Counted from the first letter of the stretch, positions 9,811 through 22,802 are shown. The stretch is 64,000 nucleotides of DNA from Demequina sp. NBRC 110055 (GCF_002090135.1 NZ_BBRL01000005.1:124001-188000); one strand, 5' to 3'. Translations and numbers: made by a program. The notes: generated by a model not told the origin, from the letters alone.

Positions 9811-10824
9811 ATGAAGCCCCGCGTGTTTTCCGCCATGCAGCCCACCTCCGATTCCCTCCACCTGGGTAACTACCTGGGCGCGTTGGTGAACTGGGTGGCG
9901 CTGCAGGAGGACTACGACGCGATCTACTCGGTCGTCGACCTCCACGCCCTCACGGTGTCTCCCGAGCCCGAGCAGCTGCGTTCGCGCACCCGCCGCACCG
10001 CCGCGCAGTTCCTGGCCGCGGGGGTGGACCCCGCGCGCTCGCTCGTCTTCGTCCAGTCGCACGTCCCGGAGCACGCCGAGCTCGCATGGTTGCTGTCGAC
10101 CTTCACGGGCTTCGGCGAGGCGTCACGCATGACGCAGTTCAAGGACAAGTCCGCGAAGGTGGGGGAGTCGGGCACCAATGTGGGCCTGTTCACCTACCCC
10201 GTGCTGATGGCCGCCGACATCCTGCTGTACGACACGGACCTGGTGCCCGTGGGCGAGGATCAGCGTCAGCACCTCGAGCTGTCCCGTGACCTCGCGGAGC
10301 GCCTCAACACGCGCCTGGGCGAGGGCTCGGCGACCGTGCCCGAGCCGTACATCGTCAAGGAGACGGCGAAGATCTACGACCTGCAGGAGCCCACCAAGAA
10401 GATGTCGAAGTCGGCATCCAACGGCAAGGGTCTCATCGAGATCCTCGAGGACCCGAAGAAGGTCGCGAAGTCCATCAAGTCCGCGGTCACGGACACCGGC
10501 GCCGAGATCCGCTTCGACCGCGAGACGAAGCCTGGCGTCTCGAGTTTGCTGTCGATCTATTCGGCGATCGACGGACGCTCCATCGAGCAGCTGGTCGAGG
10601 ACTACCAGGGCAAGATGTACGGCCACCTCAAGGTCGACCTGGCCGATGCCGTGGTCGCGTACCTCACGCCGATTCGCGACAATGCGATGGAATGGATCGA
10701 GTCCCCCGACAGTTTGGACTCGGTACTGGACGAGGGCGCGACCAAGGCCTCCGCGATTGCTCGCGGAACGCTCGAGCGTCTGTATGACCGCGTAGGACTG
10801 TTGAAGCCACAGCGCTGGAGGTGA
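9811..10824 (+). CDS. trpS: Tryptophanyl-tRNA synthetase
   Basis: Charges tRNA-Trp with tryptophan. The 337-residue class I synthetase has the HIGH-type motif in [11 protein letters not shown] and the KMSKS motif in [32 protein letters not shown] is the typical tryptophan/ATP pocket segment. The start is ATG 9811, since the family begins right before RVFSAMQPT; upstream in-frame starts add unrelated residues. AATGAT lies 7 bases before it, so the mRNA may be leaderless. The following gene starts 5 bases after the stop, so the two form an operon. Confidence 0.96.
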   Translation: MKPRVFSAMQPTSDSLHLGNYLGALVNWVALQEDYDAIYSVVDLHALTVSPEPEQLRSRTRRTAAQFLAAGVDPARSLVFVQSHVPEHAELAWLLSTFTGFGEASRMTQFKDKSAKVGESGTNVGLFTYPVLMAADILLYDTDLVPVGEDQRQHLELSRDLAERLNTRLGEGSATVPEPYIVKETAKIYDLQEPTKKMSKSASNGKGLIEILEDPKKVAKSIKSAVTDTGAEIRFDRETKPGVSSLLSIYSAIDGRSIEQLVEDYQGKMYGHLKVDLADAVVAYLTPIRDNAMEWIESPDSLDSVLDEGATKASAIARGTLERLYDRVGLLKPQRWR

Positions 10825-10828
10825 GCCG

Positions 10829-11902
10829 ATGAGCGGCCGTGACGACCCTCACGCCCACGCCGCGCAGGCAGCGCACGAGACGCAGGTCTCGGTGCAGCGG
10901 CGTGCCCGCGAGGAAGACATGGGCGCCATCGACCGCACCAAGGAGGCGATCGGTCAGGCCAAGGAGAAGAAGGCGTGGTTCGAGTCCACCCGCGCGGGCC
11001 GCACGCTGCAGGTCATGAAGGATCGCAACGCGATGATCCTGTCGGGCGGCATCGCCTACTACTCCTTGACGTCGCTCGCGGCCGGGGTCGTCATCGCGAT
11101 CACGCTGTCGAGCTTCCTCCTGGCGGGTAACGAGGAGTGGCAGGACCGCTTCTATTCGTTCTTGAACGAGGCCATTCCCGGGGTCGTCGCCACGGGCGGC
11201 GAGGAGGGGCTCATCACCCCGGATTCGATCCAGCCCGAGACCATCAACGGGATTGTCGGTCTCGTGTCCTTCCTGGTCCTGTTCAACACCGCGACCCGAT
11301 ACCTCCGCGGCGTGCGGCTCGGAGTGCGCGCGATGCTGGGGCTCAGCGAGGCGTCCCCGGCGCAGGGCAAGATCCGTGACTTCATCGCGCTCTTCGCGAT
11401 CATCATCCTGGTGGTCTCCGGCATTGTGCTGCAGGTGCTGGCCTCCCAGTTCGCCACGCTGCTGGCGTCGTTCCTATCCGACGGGCTCGCCTCCGATTGG
11501 ATCATCCGCGGTCCCGCGATCGCCGTCGGAGTGCTCCTCGATGCCGCGTTTGTCGCCCTCGCGATCGTGGTGCTCGGCGGCTACCGCGGTCCCGTGAGAC
11601 CGCTGCTGTGGACGCTGCTGCTGTCCGCACTGGCGATCGGGGTGCTGCGCCAGGGCGTCAACATCATGGTCGAGTCGGTGTCGTCGAACCCCGTCCTGGG
11701 ATCCGTGACCGCAGTGTTCACCATCATGATCTTCGTGGACTTCACCGCACGGATCATCTTGGGAGCCGCCGCCTGGCTGGGCACCCACCCGGAGGTCGCG
11801 GAGAGCATCGACGATGAGCCGATCGCCGAGATGCCGACGCCCTCGCGCCGCGCGCGCGGGTCGGTCACGACGCGCCGCGCGACGGGGCGTGCCGCGTCCT
11901 AG
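10829..11902 (+). CDS. YhjD/YihY/BrkB-family inner membrane protein
   Basis: A 357-residue polytopic membrane protein with a charged cytoplasmic N-terminus of about 60 residues and roughly six membrane helices. ILSGGIAYYSLTSLAAG and the later hydrophobic blocks follow the YihY/YhjD pattern. The start is preceded by GGAGGTGAG within the trpS stop region, so it is coupled to trpS. The trpS-yhjD pairing also occurs in mycobacteria (Rv3336c-Rv3335c). Family members have been linked to lipopolysaccharide export in Gram-negatives, which cannot apply here. The function in actinobacteria is unknown. Confidence 0.88.
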   Translation: MSGRDDPHAHAAQAAHETQVSVQRRAREEDMGAIDRTKEAIGQAKEKKAWFESTRAGRTLQVMKDRNAMILSGGIAYYSLTSLAAGVVIAITLSSFLLAGNEEWQDRFYSFLNEAIPGVVATGGEEGLITPDSIQPETINGIVGLVSFLVLFNTATRYLRGVRLGVRAMLGLSEASPAQGKIRDFIALFAIIILVVSGIVLQVLASQFATLLASFLSDGLASDWIIRGPAIAVGVLLDAAFVALAIVVLGGYRGPVRPLLWTLLLSALAIGVLRQGVNIMVESVSSNPVLGSVTAVFTIMIFVDFTARIILGAAAWLGTHPEVAESIDDEPIAEMPTPSRRARGSVTTRRATGRAAS

Positions 11903-11985
11903 CGGGTGACCGTCGGGCAGGCTCGGGGTGGCGCGAACCGGCGGTTACCAGTACATTCTCTCGCGTCAGCGACGAAGGAGAATCC

Positions 11986-12741
11986 GTGACCGACTACGAC
12001 CCGTTCCGCCAGCCCTCCTCGGGCTCGCGCAAGGACTCCGACGTCCCCGTCACGGAGCCGATGCCCACGACGCCGCAATCGTTCGAGCCCCAGGCAGCGC
12101 CCTCGTGGGCGCCCGAATCCGGCACGCCGGCGTCGCCCGCCTACGCCGCCACGCCGGCGCCGGGCTCCTCGTCGGCCTACGGCGCCTCCTCGGCAGCCCC
12201 GCCCACCACGCCTCCGCCCGCCTATGGCGCCGCCTACTCCTACGGTCAGACGGGCCCGGCAAAGCCCAGTTACGACGGCGTCTCGATCGCCGCCTTCGTC
12301 ACCGGTCTGCTGGGCTTCGCGGTCGTGTCGATCGCGCTCGGCGCTGTGGGCTTGCGCCGCACCGCTCAGGACTTGCGTCGCGGCACCTGGATGGCCGTGA
12401 CGGGGCTCGTCCTGGGCGTGATCGGGACCATCGCCTGGGCCGCGGCTGGCACCGCGATGATCATGGGCGCCGCGTTCCTCTCCGGACTTGAGACCTCGGA
12501 CGGCGAGAGCTTCACGGAGCAGTTTGAGGATTCGTGGGACAACTACAGCGCCCAAAACTACGGGGACGACCCCCAGCTGGACGCGCTCTACGACCAGTGC
12601 GCCGCGGGAGACAACGTTGCCTGCGACGACCTGTATTGGGACAGCGGTACGGGCTCGGAGTACGAATCGTTTGCGCAGGATTGCGGCGGCCGCGGCATGC
12701 CCGAAGGTCAGCTGTGGTGCGACCCCGACTCGCAGTGGTGA
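11986..12741 (+). CDS. DUF4190-type membrane protein with Cys-rich C-terminus
   Basis: A 251-residue protein. Residues 1-90 are Pro/Ser/Ala rich and disordered. Two membrane helices follow (around 98-120 and 133-158) in the DUF4190 layout. The C-terminal outer region contains DALYDQCAAGDNVACDDLYW and SEYESFAQDCGGR, a motif seen at the end of many actinobacterial membrane proteins, with four cysteines that could form disulphides. The GTG start has AAGGAGAA 6-8 bases upstream, and TACATT at 11952-11957 is a possible -10. The function is unknown. Confidence 0.8.
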   Translation: MTDYDPFRQPSSGSRKDSDVPVTEPMPTTPQSFEPQAAPSWAPESGTPASPAYAATPAPGSSSAYGASSAAPPTTPPPAYGAAYSYGQTGPAKPSYDGVSIAAFVTGLLGFAVVSIALGAVGLRRTAQDLRRGTWMAVTGLVLGVIGTIAWAAAGTAMIMGAAFLSGLETSDGESFTEQFEDSWDNYSAQNYGDDPQLDALYDQCAAGDNVACDDLYWDSGTGSEYESFAQDCGGRGMPEGQLWCDPDSQW

Positions 12742-12821
12742 CGCCCGGACGCTAGGCGGCCACGGCATCGGCCGTCCGCTGTGGTCCCGCCGCTCCTGGC
12801 GGCCGAAAATGCGGCACCAGA

Positions 12822-12867
12822 CCGCCGTTCGCGCCGCAAATGGCCTCATTTGCGGCGCGAACGGCGG
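12822..12867. terminator. 21-bp perfect hairpin between convergent genes
   Basis: Arms 12822-12842 and 12847-12867 are perfectly complementary over 21 bases with a 4-base loop (GCCT). It lies exactly between the DUF4190-type gene and sdhB, which converge, so it can end transcription from both sides. There is no long U-tract on either strand. Confidence 0.8.
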
Positions 12868-12873
12868 GTGGGC

Positions 12874-13641
12874 TCAGACGTTGCCCGTGGTGAGCGCTCG
12901 CTTCACCTCGGAGATGGCCTTGGTGACCTCGATGCCGCGCGGGCACGCCTCGGTGCAGTTGAACGCCGTGCGGCACTTCCACACGCCGGCCTTGTCGTTG
13001 AGGATCTCGAGGCGGTCCCACTCGCCCTCGTCGCGCGAGTCGAAGATGAACCGGTGTGCACCGACGATGGCCTGCGGGCCAAAGTACTGGCCGTCGGTCC
13101 AGAACACCGGGCAGCTCGTCGTGCACGCCGCGCACAGGATGCACTTCGTGGTGTCGTCGAACTTGGCGCGGTCCTCGGGGGACTGCAGGCGTTCGCGCTC
13201 CGGGGTGGGGCCGCTCGTCATGAGGAATGGCATGATCTCGCGATAGGACGCGAAGAACGGCTCCATGTCGACGATGAGGTCCTTCTCGACCGGCAGGCCC
13301 TTGATGGGCTCGACGGTGATGGGGCGCGAAGGGTTGAGGTCCTTCAGGAGCGTCTTGCAGGCCAGGCGGTTGCGCGCGTTGATGCGCATCGCGTCCGAGC
13401 CACACACGCCGTGCGCGCACGAGCGACGGAACGCGAGCGTGCCGTCGATGTCCCACTTGATCTTGTGCAGGGCGTCGAGCACGCGGTCGGTGGCGTGCGC
13501 CTCGACCGTGAACTCCTCCCAGTACTCCGAGCCCGGTTCGCGGCCGTCGAGGCCATCGGGGTCGAAGCGCAGGATCTTCAGCGTCACCGTCATCGACGGG
13601 ACGGCGCCGGCCTTCGCGGGCGCCTCGGCTGTTGCGGTCAT
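12874..13641 (-). CDS. sdhB: Succinate dehydrogenase iron-sulfur subunit
   Basis: A 255-residue subunit carrying electrons from the flavoprotein to the membrane anchor of complex II. All three cluster motifs are visible: CAHGVCGSD with a later cysteine for [2Fe-2S], CILCAACTTSCPV for [4Fe-4S], and CTEACPRGI completing the [3Fe-4S]/[4Fe-4S] sites. The ATG at 13641 lies 14 bases after the sdhA stop, preceded by a GGGAGGG-type Shine-Dalgarno. It is the last gene of a leftward sdhC-D-A-B operon. Confidence 0.96.
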   Translation of the reverse strand: MTATAEAPAKAGAVPSMTVTLKILRFDPDGLDGREPGSEYWEEFTVEAHATDRVLDALHKIKWDIDGTLAFRRSCAHGVCGSDAMRINARNRLACKTLLKDLNPSRPITVEPIKGLPVEKDLIVDMEPFFASYREIMPFLMTSGPTPERERLQSPEDRAKFDDTTKCILCAACTTSCPVFWTDGQYFGPQAIVGAHRFIFDSRDEGEWDRLEILNDKAGVWKCRTAFNCTEACPRGIEVTKAISEVKRALTTGNV

Positions 13642-13655
13642 GTCGGTGCCCTCCC

Positions 13656-15431
13656 TTAGTACTTGCGCTCCATCGGCTGATACCGGGTCACCACGACGGG
13701 CTTCCAGTCCAGCTCGACGGTGCCGTCGGCGCGCTTGTAGGCCATGGTGTGCTGCATGAAGTTCTCATCGTCACGCGTGGGGAAGTCCTCGCGGTAGTGG
13801 CCGCCGCGGGACTCCTTGCGGGCCTCGGCGCCGGCGATGACCACCTCGGACAACTCCAGCAGGAAGCCCAGCTCGATCGCCTCCAGCAGGTCCGTGTTGA
13901 AGCGCGTGCCGCGGTCGTGGATCGCGATGTTCGTGTAACGCTCCTGGAGGTCCTTGACCACGCGGTGGGCCTCGGCCAGCGACTCGGCCGTGCGGAACAC
14001 CTGGACGTTCATGTCCATGGTCTCCTGGAGCTCGCGGCGCAGTTGCGCCACGCGCTCGGTGCCGTCGCCACCCACGGTTGCCCTCAGCGAGGCGACCGTC
14101 TGTTCCAGGCCGGCCGATGCATCGGCCGGGAGGGAGGGAATGGCGTCAGTCGCGTTGGCATACTCCGCGGCGGCGATGCCGGCGCGGCGGCCGAACACGT
14201 TGATGTCGAGCAGCGAGTTGGTGCCCAGGCGGTTGGCGCCGTGCACGGAGACGCAGGCGCACTCGCCCGCGGCGTAGAGGCCCTTGACGACGTGGGTGTT
14301 GTCGCGCAGCACCTCGCCCTGAACCGTGGTGGGGATGCCACCCATCGCGTAGTGCGCGGTGGGGAACACCGGCACGGGCTCGGTGTACGGCTCGACGCCC
14401 AGGTACGTGCGGGCGAACTCCGTGATGTCGGGCAGCTTCGCGTCGATGTGCGCGGGCTCGAGGTGGGTGAGGTCGAGCAGCACGTAGTCCTTGTTCGGAC
14501 CGCAGCCGCGGCCCTCGCGCACCTCGTTGGCCATCGCGCGGGCGACCATGTCACGCGGCGCGAGGTCCTTGATGGTGGGGGCATAGCGCTCCATGAAGCG
14601 CTCACCCTCGGAGTTGCGCAAGATGCCGCCCTCGCCGCGCGCGGCTTCCGACAGCAGGATGCCGAGCCCCGCGAGGCCTGTGGGGTGGAACTGGAAGAAC
14701 TCCATGTCCTCAAGCGGGATGCCGGCGCGCAGCGCGATGCCCATGCCGTCGCCCGTGAGCGTGTGGGCGTTGGACGTGGTCTTGAAGACCTTGCCGGCGC
14801 CGCCGGTGGCGAAGATGACGGACTTGGCGCGGAACGTGTGGATCTCGCCGCTGGCGAGCGAGTAGGCCACGACGCCGGAGACGGACACCTCGCCGTCCTC
14901 GCCCGCGGCCTGCGGGTCGCCGTCGAGGATGAGGTCGAGCGCATAGAACTCGTTGAAGAACTCCACCTCCTGCTTGATGCACTGTTGGTACAGCGTCTGC
15001 AGGATCATGTGGCCGGTGCGGTCTGCGGCGTAGCAGGCGCGGCGCACCGCAGCCTCGCCGTGGTTGCGGGTGTGGCCGCCGAAGCGGCGCTGGTCCACCT
15101 TGCCCTCGGGGGTGCGGTTGAACGGCAGGCCCATCTTCTCGAGGTCGAGCACGGCGTCGATGGCCTCGTTGCAGAGGATTTCGGCGGCGTCCTGGTCGAC
15201 GAGGTAGTCGCCGCCCTTGATCGTGTCGAAGGTGTGCCACTCGGCGTTGTCGTCCTCGACGTTTGACAGGGCGGCCGCCATGCCCCCCTGCGCCGCGCCC
15301 GTGTGGGAGCGGGTGGGGTACAGCTTGGTGATGACGGCCGTCTTGGCGCGCTGGGAGCTTTCCAGCGCGGCGCGCATGCCGGCGCCGCCTGCGCCCACGA
15401 TGACGACGTCGAACTCGTGCTCGGTGGCCAT
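13656..15431 (-). CDS. sdhA: Succinate dehydrogenase flavoprotein subunit
   Basis: A 591-residue FAD-linked catalytic subunit. The dinucleotide-binding motif is [17 protein letters not shown]; the FAD-linking histidine lies in [14 protein letters not shown]; the substrate site includes HYAMGGIPT and [13 protein letters not shown] variable surface stretch (PADASAGLE) is encoded by a perfect 16-bp palindrome of the window-wide repeat at 14112-14127. The gene starts directly after the sdhD stop. Confidence 0.97.
   Translation of the reverse strand: MATEHEFDVVIVGAGGAGMRAALESSQRAKTAVITKLYPTRSHTGAAQGGMAAALSNVEDDNAEWHTFDTIKGGDYLVDQDAAEILCNEAIDAVLDLEKMGLPFNRTPEGKVDQRRFGGHTRNHGEAAVRRACYAADRTGHMILQTLYQQCIKQEVEFFNEFYALDLILDGDPQAAGEDGEVSVSGVVAYSLASGEIHTFRAKSVIFATGGAGKVFKTTSNAHTLTGDGMGIALRAGIPLEDMEFFQFHPTGLAGLGILLSEAARGEGGILRNSEGERFMERYAPTIKDLAPRDMVARAMANEVREGRGCGPNKDYVLLDLTHLEPAHIDAKLPDITEFARTYLGVEPYTEPVPVFPTAHYAMGGIPTTVQGEVLRDNTHVVKGLYAAGECACVSVHGANRLGTNSLLDINVFGRRAGIAAAEYANATDAIPSLPADASAGLEQTVASLRATVGGDGTERVAQLRRELQETMDMNVQVFRTAESLAEAHRVVKDLQERYTNIAIHDRGTRFNTDLLEAIELGFLLELSEVVIAGAEARKESRGGHYREDFPTRDDENFMQHTMAYKRADGTVELDWKPVVVTRYQPMERKY
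14112..14127. repeat. GGCCGATGC palindromic repeat inside sdhA
   Basis: The perfect palindrome GGCCGATGCATCGGCC, followed by GG, is the same element as the intergenic copy at 31589. Here it is read in frame as a variable Ala-Asp-Ala-Ser-Ala linker of SdhA. Confidence 0.7.
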
Positions 15432-15881
15432 TTAGATGTCCTCGCAAAGGCTGGGGAGAAGGGACGGGTCGGCGTCCGCGGGGCAGGGATCGAAGGTGAA
15501 GAGCACCAGCGTGCCGAGCACCACGATGATCACGGTGGCGATGCGCAGCGCCCACTGCAGGGTGGCGCGCCATGCGGGGTTGCGGGCATAGTCGTCGATG
15601 ATCATGCGCATGCCGTTGGCGCCGTGAATCATCGCGAGGGTGAGCATCAGGAAGTCGAACCACTGCCAGAAGGGGCTCGCGAGCTTGCCCGCGACGAAGG
15701 CGAAGTCGATCTGGTTAATGCCGTCGCCCCACCACAGGTTGATGAAGAGGTGGGTGAAGATCAGCACGATGAGGACGACGCCCGAGATGCGCTGGAACAT
15801 CCACGACCAGCGCTGGGCGCGGCCCAGGGTCGAGTGGCTGACGGGACGCTTGGGGGCGGTGAGGTCGGGAGCCTGAGCCAT
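15432..15881 (-). CDS. sdhD: Succinate dehydrogenase membrane anchor SdhD
   Basis: A 149-residue hydrophobic subunit with three membrane helices, which with SdhC binds heme and quinone. RISGVVLIVLIFTHLFIN provides a heme-ligand-type histidine, and LAMIHGANGMRMIIDDYARN is the typical SdhD segment. Two adjacent ATGs exist: 15884 overlaps the sdhC stop as ATGA, while 15881 lies at better spacing (6 bases) from GGAGG. I chose 15881. A longer upstream frame overlaps sdhC out of frame and was rejected. Confidence 0.88.
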   Translation of the reverse strand: MAQAPDLTAPKRPVSHSTLGRAQRWSWMFQRISGVVLIVLIFTHLFINLWWGDGINQIDFAFVAGKLASPFWQWFDFLMLTLAMIHGANGMRMIIDDYARNPAWRATLQWALRIATVIIVVLGTLVLFTFDPCPADADPSLLPSLCEDI

Positions 15882-16255
15882 CATGCACCTCCGAAGGCGT
15901 GCATCAGGTGGCGCGGCAGGAAGCCGAGCATGAGGATCGCAAAGCCGATCCACACCGCCCAGACGAGCTGGCGCTGGTGGCGCAGGGCCCACGTCGAGCG
16001 GTCCACGGCGATGATGCGCAGGCCGTTGAAGGCGTGCAGCGCGATCGCGGCGACGAGCCCGGCCTCGATGATCGCGTACAAGGGCGTCTTGTACGAGCCG
16101 ATCACCTCGTTATAGGCCTCGGGCGACACGCGCACGAGCGCGGTATCGAGCACGTGGACGAGCAAGAAAAAGAAGACGGCGACGCCTGTCGTGCGGTGCA
16201 CGACCCACATCCACATCCCCTCATGGCCCCTGTACAGCGTCGTCGCTGGCGACAC
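15881..16255 (-). CDS. sdhC: Succinate dehydrogenase cytochrome b subunit SdhC
   Basis: A 124-residue cytochrome b556 subunit with three membrane helices. It starts near LYRGHEGMWMWVVHRTTGV, the Q-site and heme signature of the actinobacterial SdhC family, and contains HAFNGLRII. The GTG at 16255 is preceded by AAGGAG. It is the first gene of the leftward sdh operon and diverges from manC with only 52 bases between, so its promoter must lie in or near the manC start. Confidence 0.9.
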   Translation of the reverse strand: MSPATTLYRGHEGMWMWVVHRTTGVAVFFFLLVHVLDTALVRVSPEAYNEVIGSYKTPLYAIIEAGLVAAIALHAFNGLRIIAVDRSTWALRHQRQLVWAVWIGFAILMLGFLPRHLMHAFGGA

Positions 16256-16295
16256 GGAGACTCCTTCGATGGTTCCGGGATTCCGCGACCCATCC

Positions 16296-16301
16296 TAATC
16301 T
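16296..16301 (+). promoter_or_regulatory. -10 hexamer for leaderless manC
   Basis: TAATCT followed by exactly 6 bases and the ATG of manC, with no Shine-Dalgarno. Confidence 0.6.
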
Positions 16302-16307
16302 GGTCGC

Positions 16308-17396
16308 ATGACAGCTGAGGTCACTCCTGAGAACGTCGTCCCCGATTTCATCGCCGTGGTGCCGGCGGGAGGCGTCGGCTCGCGCCTATGGCCCCTGTCG
16401 CAGCCCTCGCGACCCAAGTTCCTGATCGATCTCCTGGACACCGGTGCGACCCTGATCCAGGACACGGTGGCGCGCCTCGCTCCGCTCGCGGAGGAGACCG
16501 TGATCGTGACCGGCGCTCGGCATGCCGATGCCGTCGCTTCGCAGCTCCCGGGGGTCCCCGAGGGCGACATCATCGCCGAGCCGAGCCCGCGCGACTCGAT
16601 GGCGGCCATCGCGCTGGCGGCCGCGGTCATCGAGCAGCGCCATGGCGAGCGCATCATGGGGTCCTTCGCGGCCGACCACGTCATCCCCGAGGCGTCCGGC
16701 TTTCACGCCGCGGTGCGCCTGGCCGTCGAGGCCGCCAGGACCGGCAAGGTGGTGACGATCGGGATTACGCCCGATGCCCCGTCGAGTGCGTTCGGGTACA
16801 TCAAGGCGGGGGCATCCTTGCCCGAGGTCGCCGGCGCCTTCGCCGTCGAGGCCTTCACCGAGAAGCCCGACGAGGAGACCGCGACGGCCATGCTCGCCGA
16901 GGGCGGCTACTCCTGGAACGCCGGCATGTTCGTGGTCTCGACCTCGGTGTTGCTTGCGCACCTCGCCCGCCTGCAACCCACGCTTGAGGCGGGCGTGCGT
17001 GAGATTGCCGCGGCATGGGACGGCCCCGAGCGCGACGAGGTGACGGCGCGCGTGTGGCCGACGTTGACGAAGATCGCGATCGACCACGCCATTGCGGAGC
17101 CCGTCGCCGCCGAGGGCGGCGTCGCCATGGTGCCAGGAGACTTCCCGTGGCACGACGTGGGCGACTTTGACTCCCTCGCGTCGCTGTTGGCGGCCGATGC
17201 CGATGGCGCCATCCGGGTCAACCGTTCCGGTCCCGTGTCGCTCGTGGGCGCGCCTGGCGCCGTCGTCGTGGGCGGCACCAAGCCGCTCGCGATCGTGGGG
17301 ATGGCCGATGCGGTGGTCGTCGACACCGACGAGGCGCTGCTGGTCTTGAGCCGCGAGGCCGCCCAGCGCGTCAAGGATGTGCAATTACCCGGTTAA
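16308..17396 (+). CDS. manC: Mannose-1-phosphate guanylyltransferase
   Basis: Makes GDP-mannose from mannose-1-phosphate and GTP, for cell-surface mannosylation. The 362-residue nucleotidyltransferase has VVPAGGVGSRLWPLS at the N-terminus, with the signature GxGSRLWPLS loop, PKFLIDLLD, EPSPRDSMAAIALAA, FTEKPDEETA and WNAGMFV. It is short and lacks the C-terminal isomerase domain of bifunctional ManC proteins. The start is set by the leaderless -10 TAATCT. It stands alone between divergent sdhC and the nucleoside operon. Confidence 0.9.
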   Translation: MTAEVTPENVVPDFIAVVPAGGVGSRLWPLSQPSRPKFLIDLLDTGATLIQDTVARLAPLAEETVIVTGARHADAVASQLPGVPEGDIIAEPSPRDSMAAIALAAAVIEQRHGERIMGSFAADHVIPEASGFHAAVRLAVEAARTGKVVTIGITPDAPSSAFGYIKAGASLPEVAGAFAVEAFTEKPDEETATAMLAEGGYSWNAGMFVVSTSVLLAHLARLQPTLEAGVREIAAAWDGPERDEVTARVWPTLTKIAIDHAIAEPVAAEGGVAMVPGDFPWHDVGDFDSLASLLAADADGAIRVNRSGPVSLVGAPGAVVVGGTKPLAIVGMADAVVVDTDEALLVLSREAAQRVKDVQLPG

Positions 17397-17551
17397 GACT
17401 TGTTCTGGACGGCGCCTACCAGGACAGATTGATACCGAACCGTAGCCTGCGAGCAACATTTGAGACGGTCTGCGTAACACGCCCATGCGTAGCATGTCTC
17501 ACAACGCAAGAGCCTGGCGTACCCCTACAGGCACGACAAGTGAGGAATCAC

Positions 17552-18646
17552 ATGAAGACCATGATTCGTATTGGTGCGGTGGCCGCTGCCTCCGCCCTCG
17601 CGCTCGCCGCGTGTGCCTCGGCCCCCGAGGACGAGCCCACCGAGGAGACCACCACCGGTGCCGAGACCTCCGAGACCGCCGCTCCCGCCGAGGACGTCGA
17701 CTTCATGGCCTGCATGGTCTCCGACGCCGGTGGCTTCGACGACAAGTCGTTCAACCAGTCCGCGTACGAGGGCCTCGAGCGCGCCGTCGCCGAGCTGGGC
17801 ATCACCAAGGCCGAGGCCGAGTCCACCTCGGACTCCGACTACGGCCCCAACCTCGAGGCGCAGGTCGCCGCGGGTTGCGACCTCATCATCACCGTGGGCT
17901 TCCTGCTGAGCCAGGCCACCGTCGACTCGGCCCTGGCCAACCCCGACGTGTCGTACGCGATCATCGACGACCTCGCGGACAACGACTTCGACGGCACCAC
18001 GGATGCCCCGAACATCAAGCCCATCACGTTCGAGACCGACGAGGCCGCGTTCCTCGCCGGCTACGCGGCGGCCTCGGCCTCCACGACCGGCACCGTGGGC
18101 ACCTTCGGCGGCATCGAGATCCCCTCGGTCACCATCTTCATGACCGGCTACCAGGCGGGTGTCGAGTACTACAACGAGCAGAACGACGCCGACGTGCAGG
18201 TCCTGGGTATGGACTCGTTCTCCGGTGACTTCGACGACCAGTCGCAGGGCACCAACATCACCAACGGCTTCCTCGACCAGGGCGCGGACATCGTCATGCC
18301 CGTGGCCGGCCCGGTGGGCCTCGGCGCCGCCTCGGCGATTCAGTCGGCGGGTGACGCCTGGCTGATCGGTGTGGACTCCGACTGGACCCAGACCGCTCCC
18401 GAGTACGCCGACATCGTGTTCACGTCGGTGCTGAAGAACATCGGTAACTCGGTGTTCGACACCATCGAGTCGACGGTCAACGACGGCTTCGTGGCGGACC
18501 CCTACGTGGGCACGCTCGAGAACGAGGGCGTCGGCGTGGCCGACTTCGCCGAGGGCACCGTCTCCGACGACGTCATCGCCGCGCTCGACGAGATCTCGGC
18601 CGGCATCATCGCCGGTGACATCGAGGCCTCCGGCGCCGCCGAGTAA
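17552..18646 (+). CDS. BMP-family nucleoside-binding lipoprotein
   Basis: A 364-residue substrate-binding lipoprotein of the BMP/PnrA family. The signal peptide ends in LALAAC with the lipidated C21. An acidic Thr/Glu linker follows, then DAGGFDDKSFNQSAYEGLER, the family's nucleoside-binding N-terminal motif, and later PVAGPVGLGAASAI. The ATG at 17552 follows GTGAGGAAT. The 155-base upstream gap must hold the operon promoter, but I could not fix a clear -35/-10 pair. The ABC genes and nucleoside-salvage enzymes downstream support nucleoside import. Confidence 0.92.
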   Translation: MKTMIRIGAVAAASALALAACASAPEDEPTEETTTGAETSETAAPAEDVDFMACMVSDAGGFDDKSFNQSAYEGLERAVAELGITKAEAESTSDSDYGPNLEAQVAAGCDLIITVGFLLSQATVDSALANPDVSYAIIDDLADNDFDGTTDAPNIKPITFETDEAAFLAGYAAASASTTGTVGTFGGIEIPSVTIFMTGYQAGVEYYNEQNDADVQVLGMDSFSGDFDDQSQGTNITNGFLDQGADIVMPVAGPVGLGAASAIQSAGDAWLIGVDSDWTQTAPEYADIVFTSVLKNIGNSVFDTIESTVNDGFVADPYVGTLENEGVGVADFAEGTVSDDVIAALDEISAGIIAGDIEASGAAE

Positions 18647-18679
18647 CCAGCAGTACCAGGGGAACTATCCCCCCACAAG

Positions 18680-18715
18680 CGAGGGGCGTGCCGCGTGGAC
18701 GCGGCACGCCCCTCG
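18680..18715 (+). terminator. 16-bp hairpin after the binding-protein gene
   Basis: Arms 18680-18695 and 18700-18715 are perfectly complementary, with loop TGGA. It lies between the lipoprotein gene and the ATPase gene. This is the usual place for a partial terminator that lets the binding protein be made in excess over the transporter. No U-tract follows. Confidence 0.75.
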
Positions 18716-18768
18716 TGCTTGACTTGAACGAACAGCCGCGCATCCGCGGCGCTGGAAGGGACGATGGC

Positions 18769-21496
<2,728 letters not shown>

Positions 21497-21500
<4 letters not shown>

Positions 21501-22792
21501 GCGCCACGACGGTTGACACCGCCACCCCGGACGCCGCCGCGTCGGGCGACGTGCTGAAGACGAAGAGCTGGAAGGGCCCCATTGGCCTCGGCGTCGTGGC
21601 CCTCATCTCGCTGCTGATCTTCGGGTTCGGGACGCCCTCGGGCTCGGACACGACGTTCGTGGTCGCGACGAGCTCCGACTTCGTCCACCTCCCCACGCTG
21701 ACGCTGCCGTCGAAGATCGCGGCGATCGTGCTGTCGGTCATTGCGCTCGCGCTCGCGGGGTACTCCGCGTACCTCGCGAACCAGTACCGCAAGCCCGGGC
21801 TGTGGCTTCCCATCGTCTATGGCATGGCCGTGATGGGAGCGCTGCTGTCGTGGGCGGGTGCCGGTCGCGACAACACCAGCATCCAGATCACAGGCCTGCT
21901 GACCTCATCGCTGTTCCTCGCCGTGCCGCTCATCTTTGGTGCCCTCGCCGGCACCCTGTGCGAGCGCTCGGGCATCGTCAACATCGCCATCGAAGGCCAG
22001 CTGCTTGCCGGCGCGTTCTTCGCGGCGCTCATGGCCTCCATGGTGGGCAACGCCTACGTGGGCCTCATCGCCGCGCCCCTCGCCGGAGCGCTGGTCGGCG
22101 CCGTGCTCGCCATTTTCGCCACCAAGTACTGGGTGAACCAGATCGTCGTGGGCGTGGTGCTGAACATGCTCGTGATCGGCCTGACGAGCTTCTTCTTCTC
22201 GACCGTGATGTCCGACAACCCCGACCTCAACCGCTCGCTGGGCCTCGCGGCACTGCCGATCCCGCTGCTGTCGTCGATCCCCATCATCGGCCCCGTGCTG
22301 TTCGACCAGAACCTGCTGGTCTACACGATGTATGTCGTCGTGATCGTGTTCCAGATCATGCTGTTCAAGTCCCGCTGGGGACTGCGTGTGCGCGCCGTGG
22401 GCGAGCACCCCAAGGCCGCCGACACCGTCGGCATCAAGGTCAACCGCACCCGCGTGCGCAACACCATCCTGGGCGGCGCCATCGCCGGTCTGGGTGGCGC
22501 GTTCTTCACCGTGGCGTCGGGGCTCGCGTTCGGCAAGGAGATGACGGCTGGCAAGGGCTACATCGCGCTGGCGGCCATGATCCTCGGCCGGTGGAGCCCG
22601 CGCGGTGCCCTCGCCGCGGCGCTGCTGTTCGGCTTCGCCGACGCCCTGCGGGTGCAGCTGGGCATCATCGGCTCCGACATCCCCTCGCAGTTCCTCGCGA
22701 TGTTCCCGTACCTCGCGACCATCTTCGCCGTCGCCGGCCTCGTGGGCCACTCGCGCCCGCCGGCCGCCGAAGGCATCCCGTACAAGAAGTAG
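21497..22792 (+). CDS. Nucleoside ABC transporter permease 2
   Basis: A 431-residue partner permease of the same family, with about 9-10 membrane helices. It carries LIFGALAGTLCERSGIVNIAIEGQ and the coupling segment GEHPKAADTVGIKVNR. The ATG at 21497 overlaps the previous stop and follows AAGGAGGTGG. cdd starts 10 bases after its stop, linking uptake with pyrimidine salvage. Confidence 0.92.
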
Positions 22793-22802
22793 AGAGGCAC
22801 CC

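Noticed and set aside
17397-17551. A defined promoter or operator before the BMP lipoprotein
   Set aside because: TGAGAC/GTCTCA ends and a TAGCAT hexamer are present, but no -35/-10 pair has acceptable spacing, so I did not annotate one.
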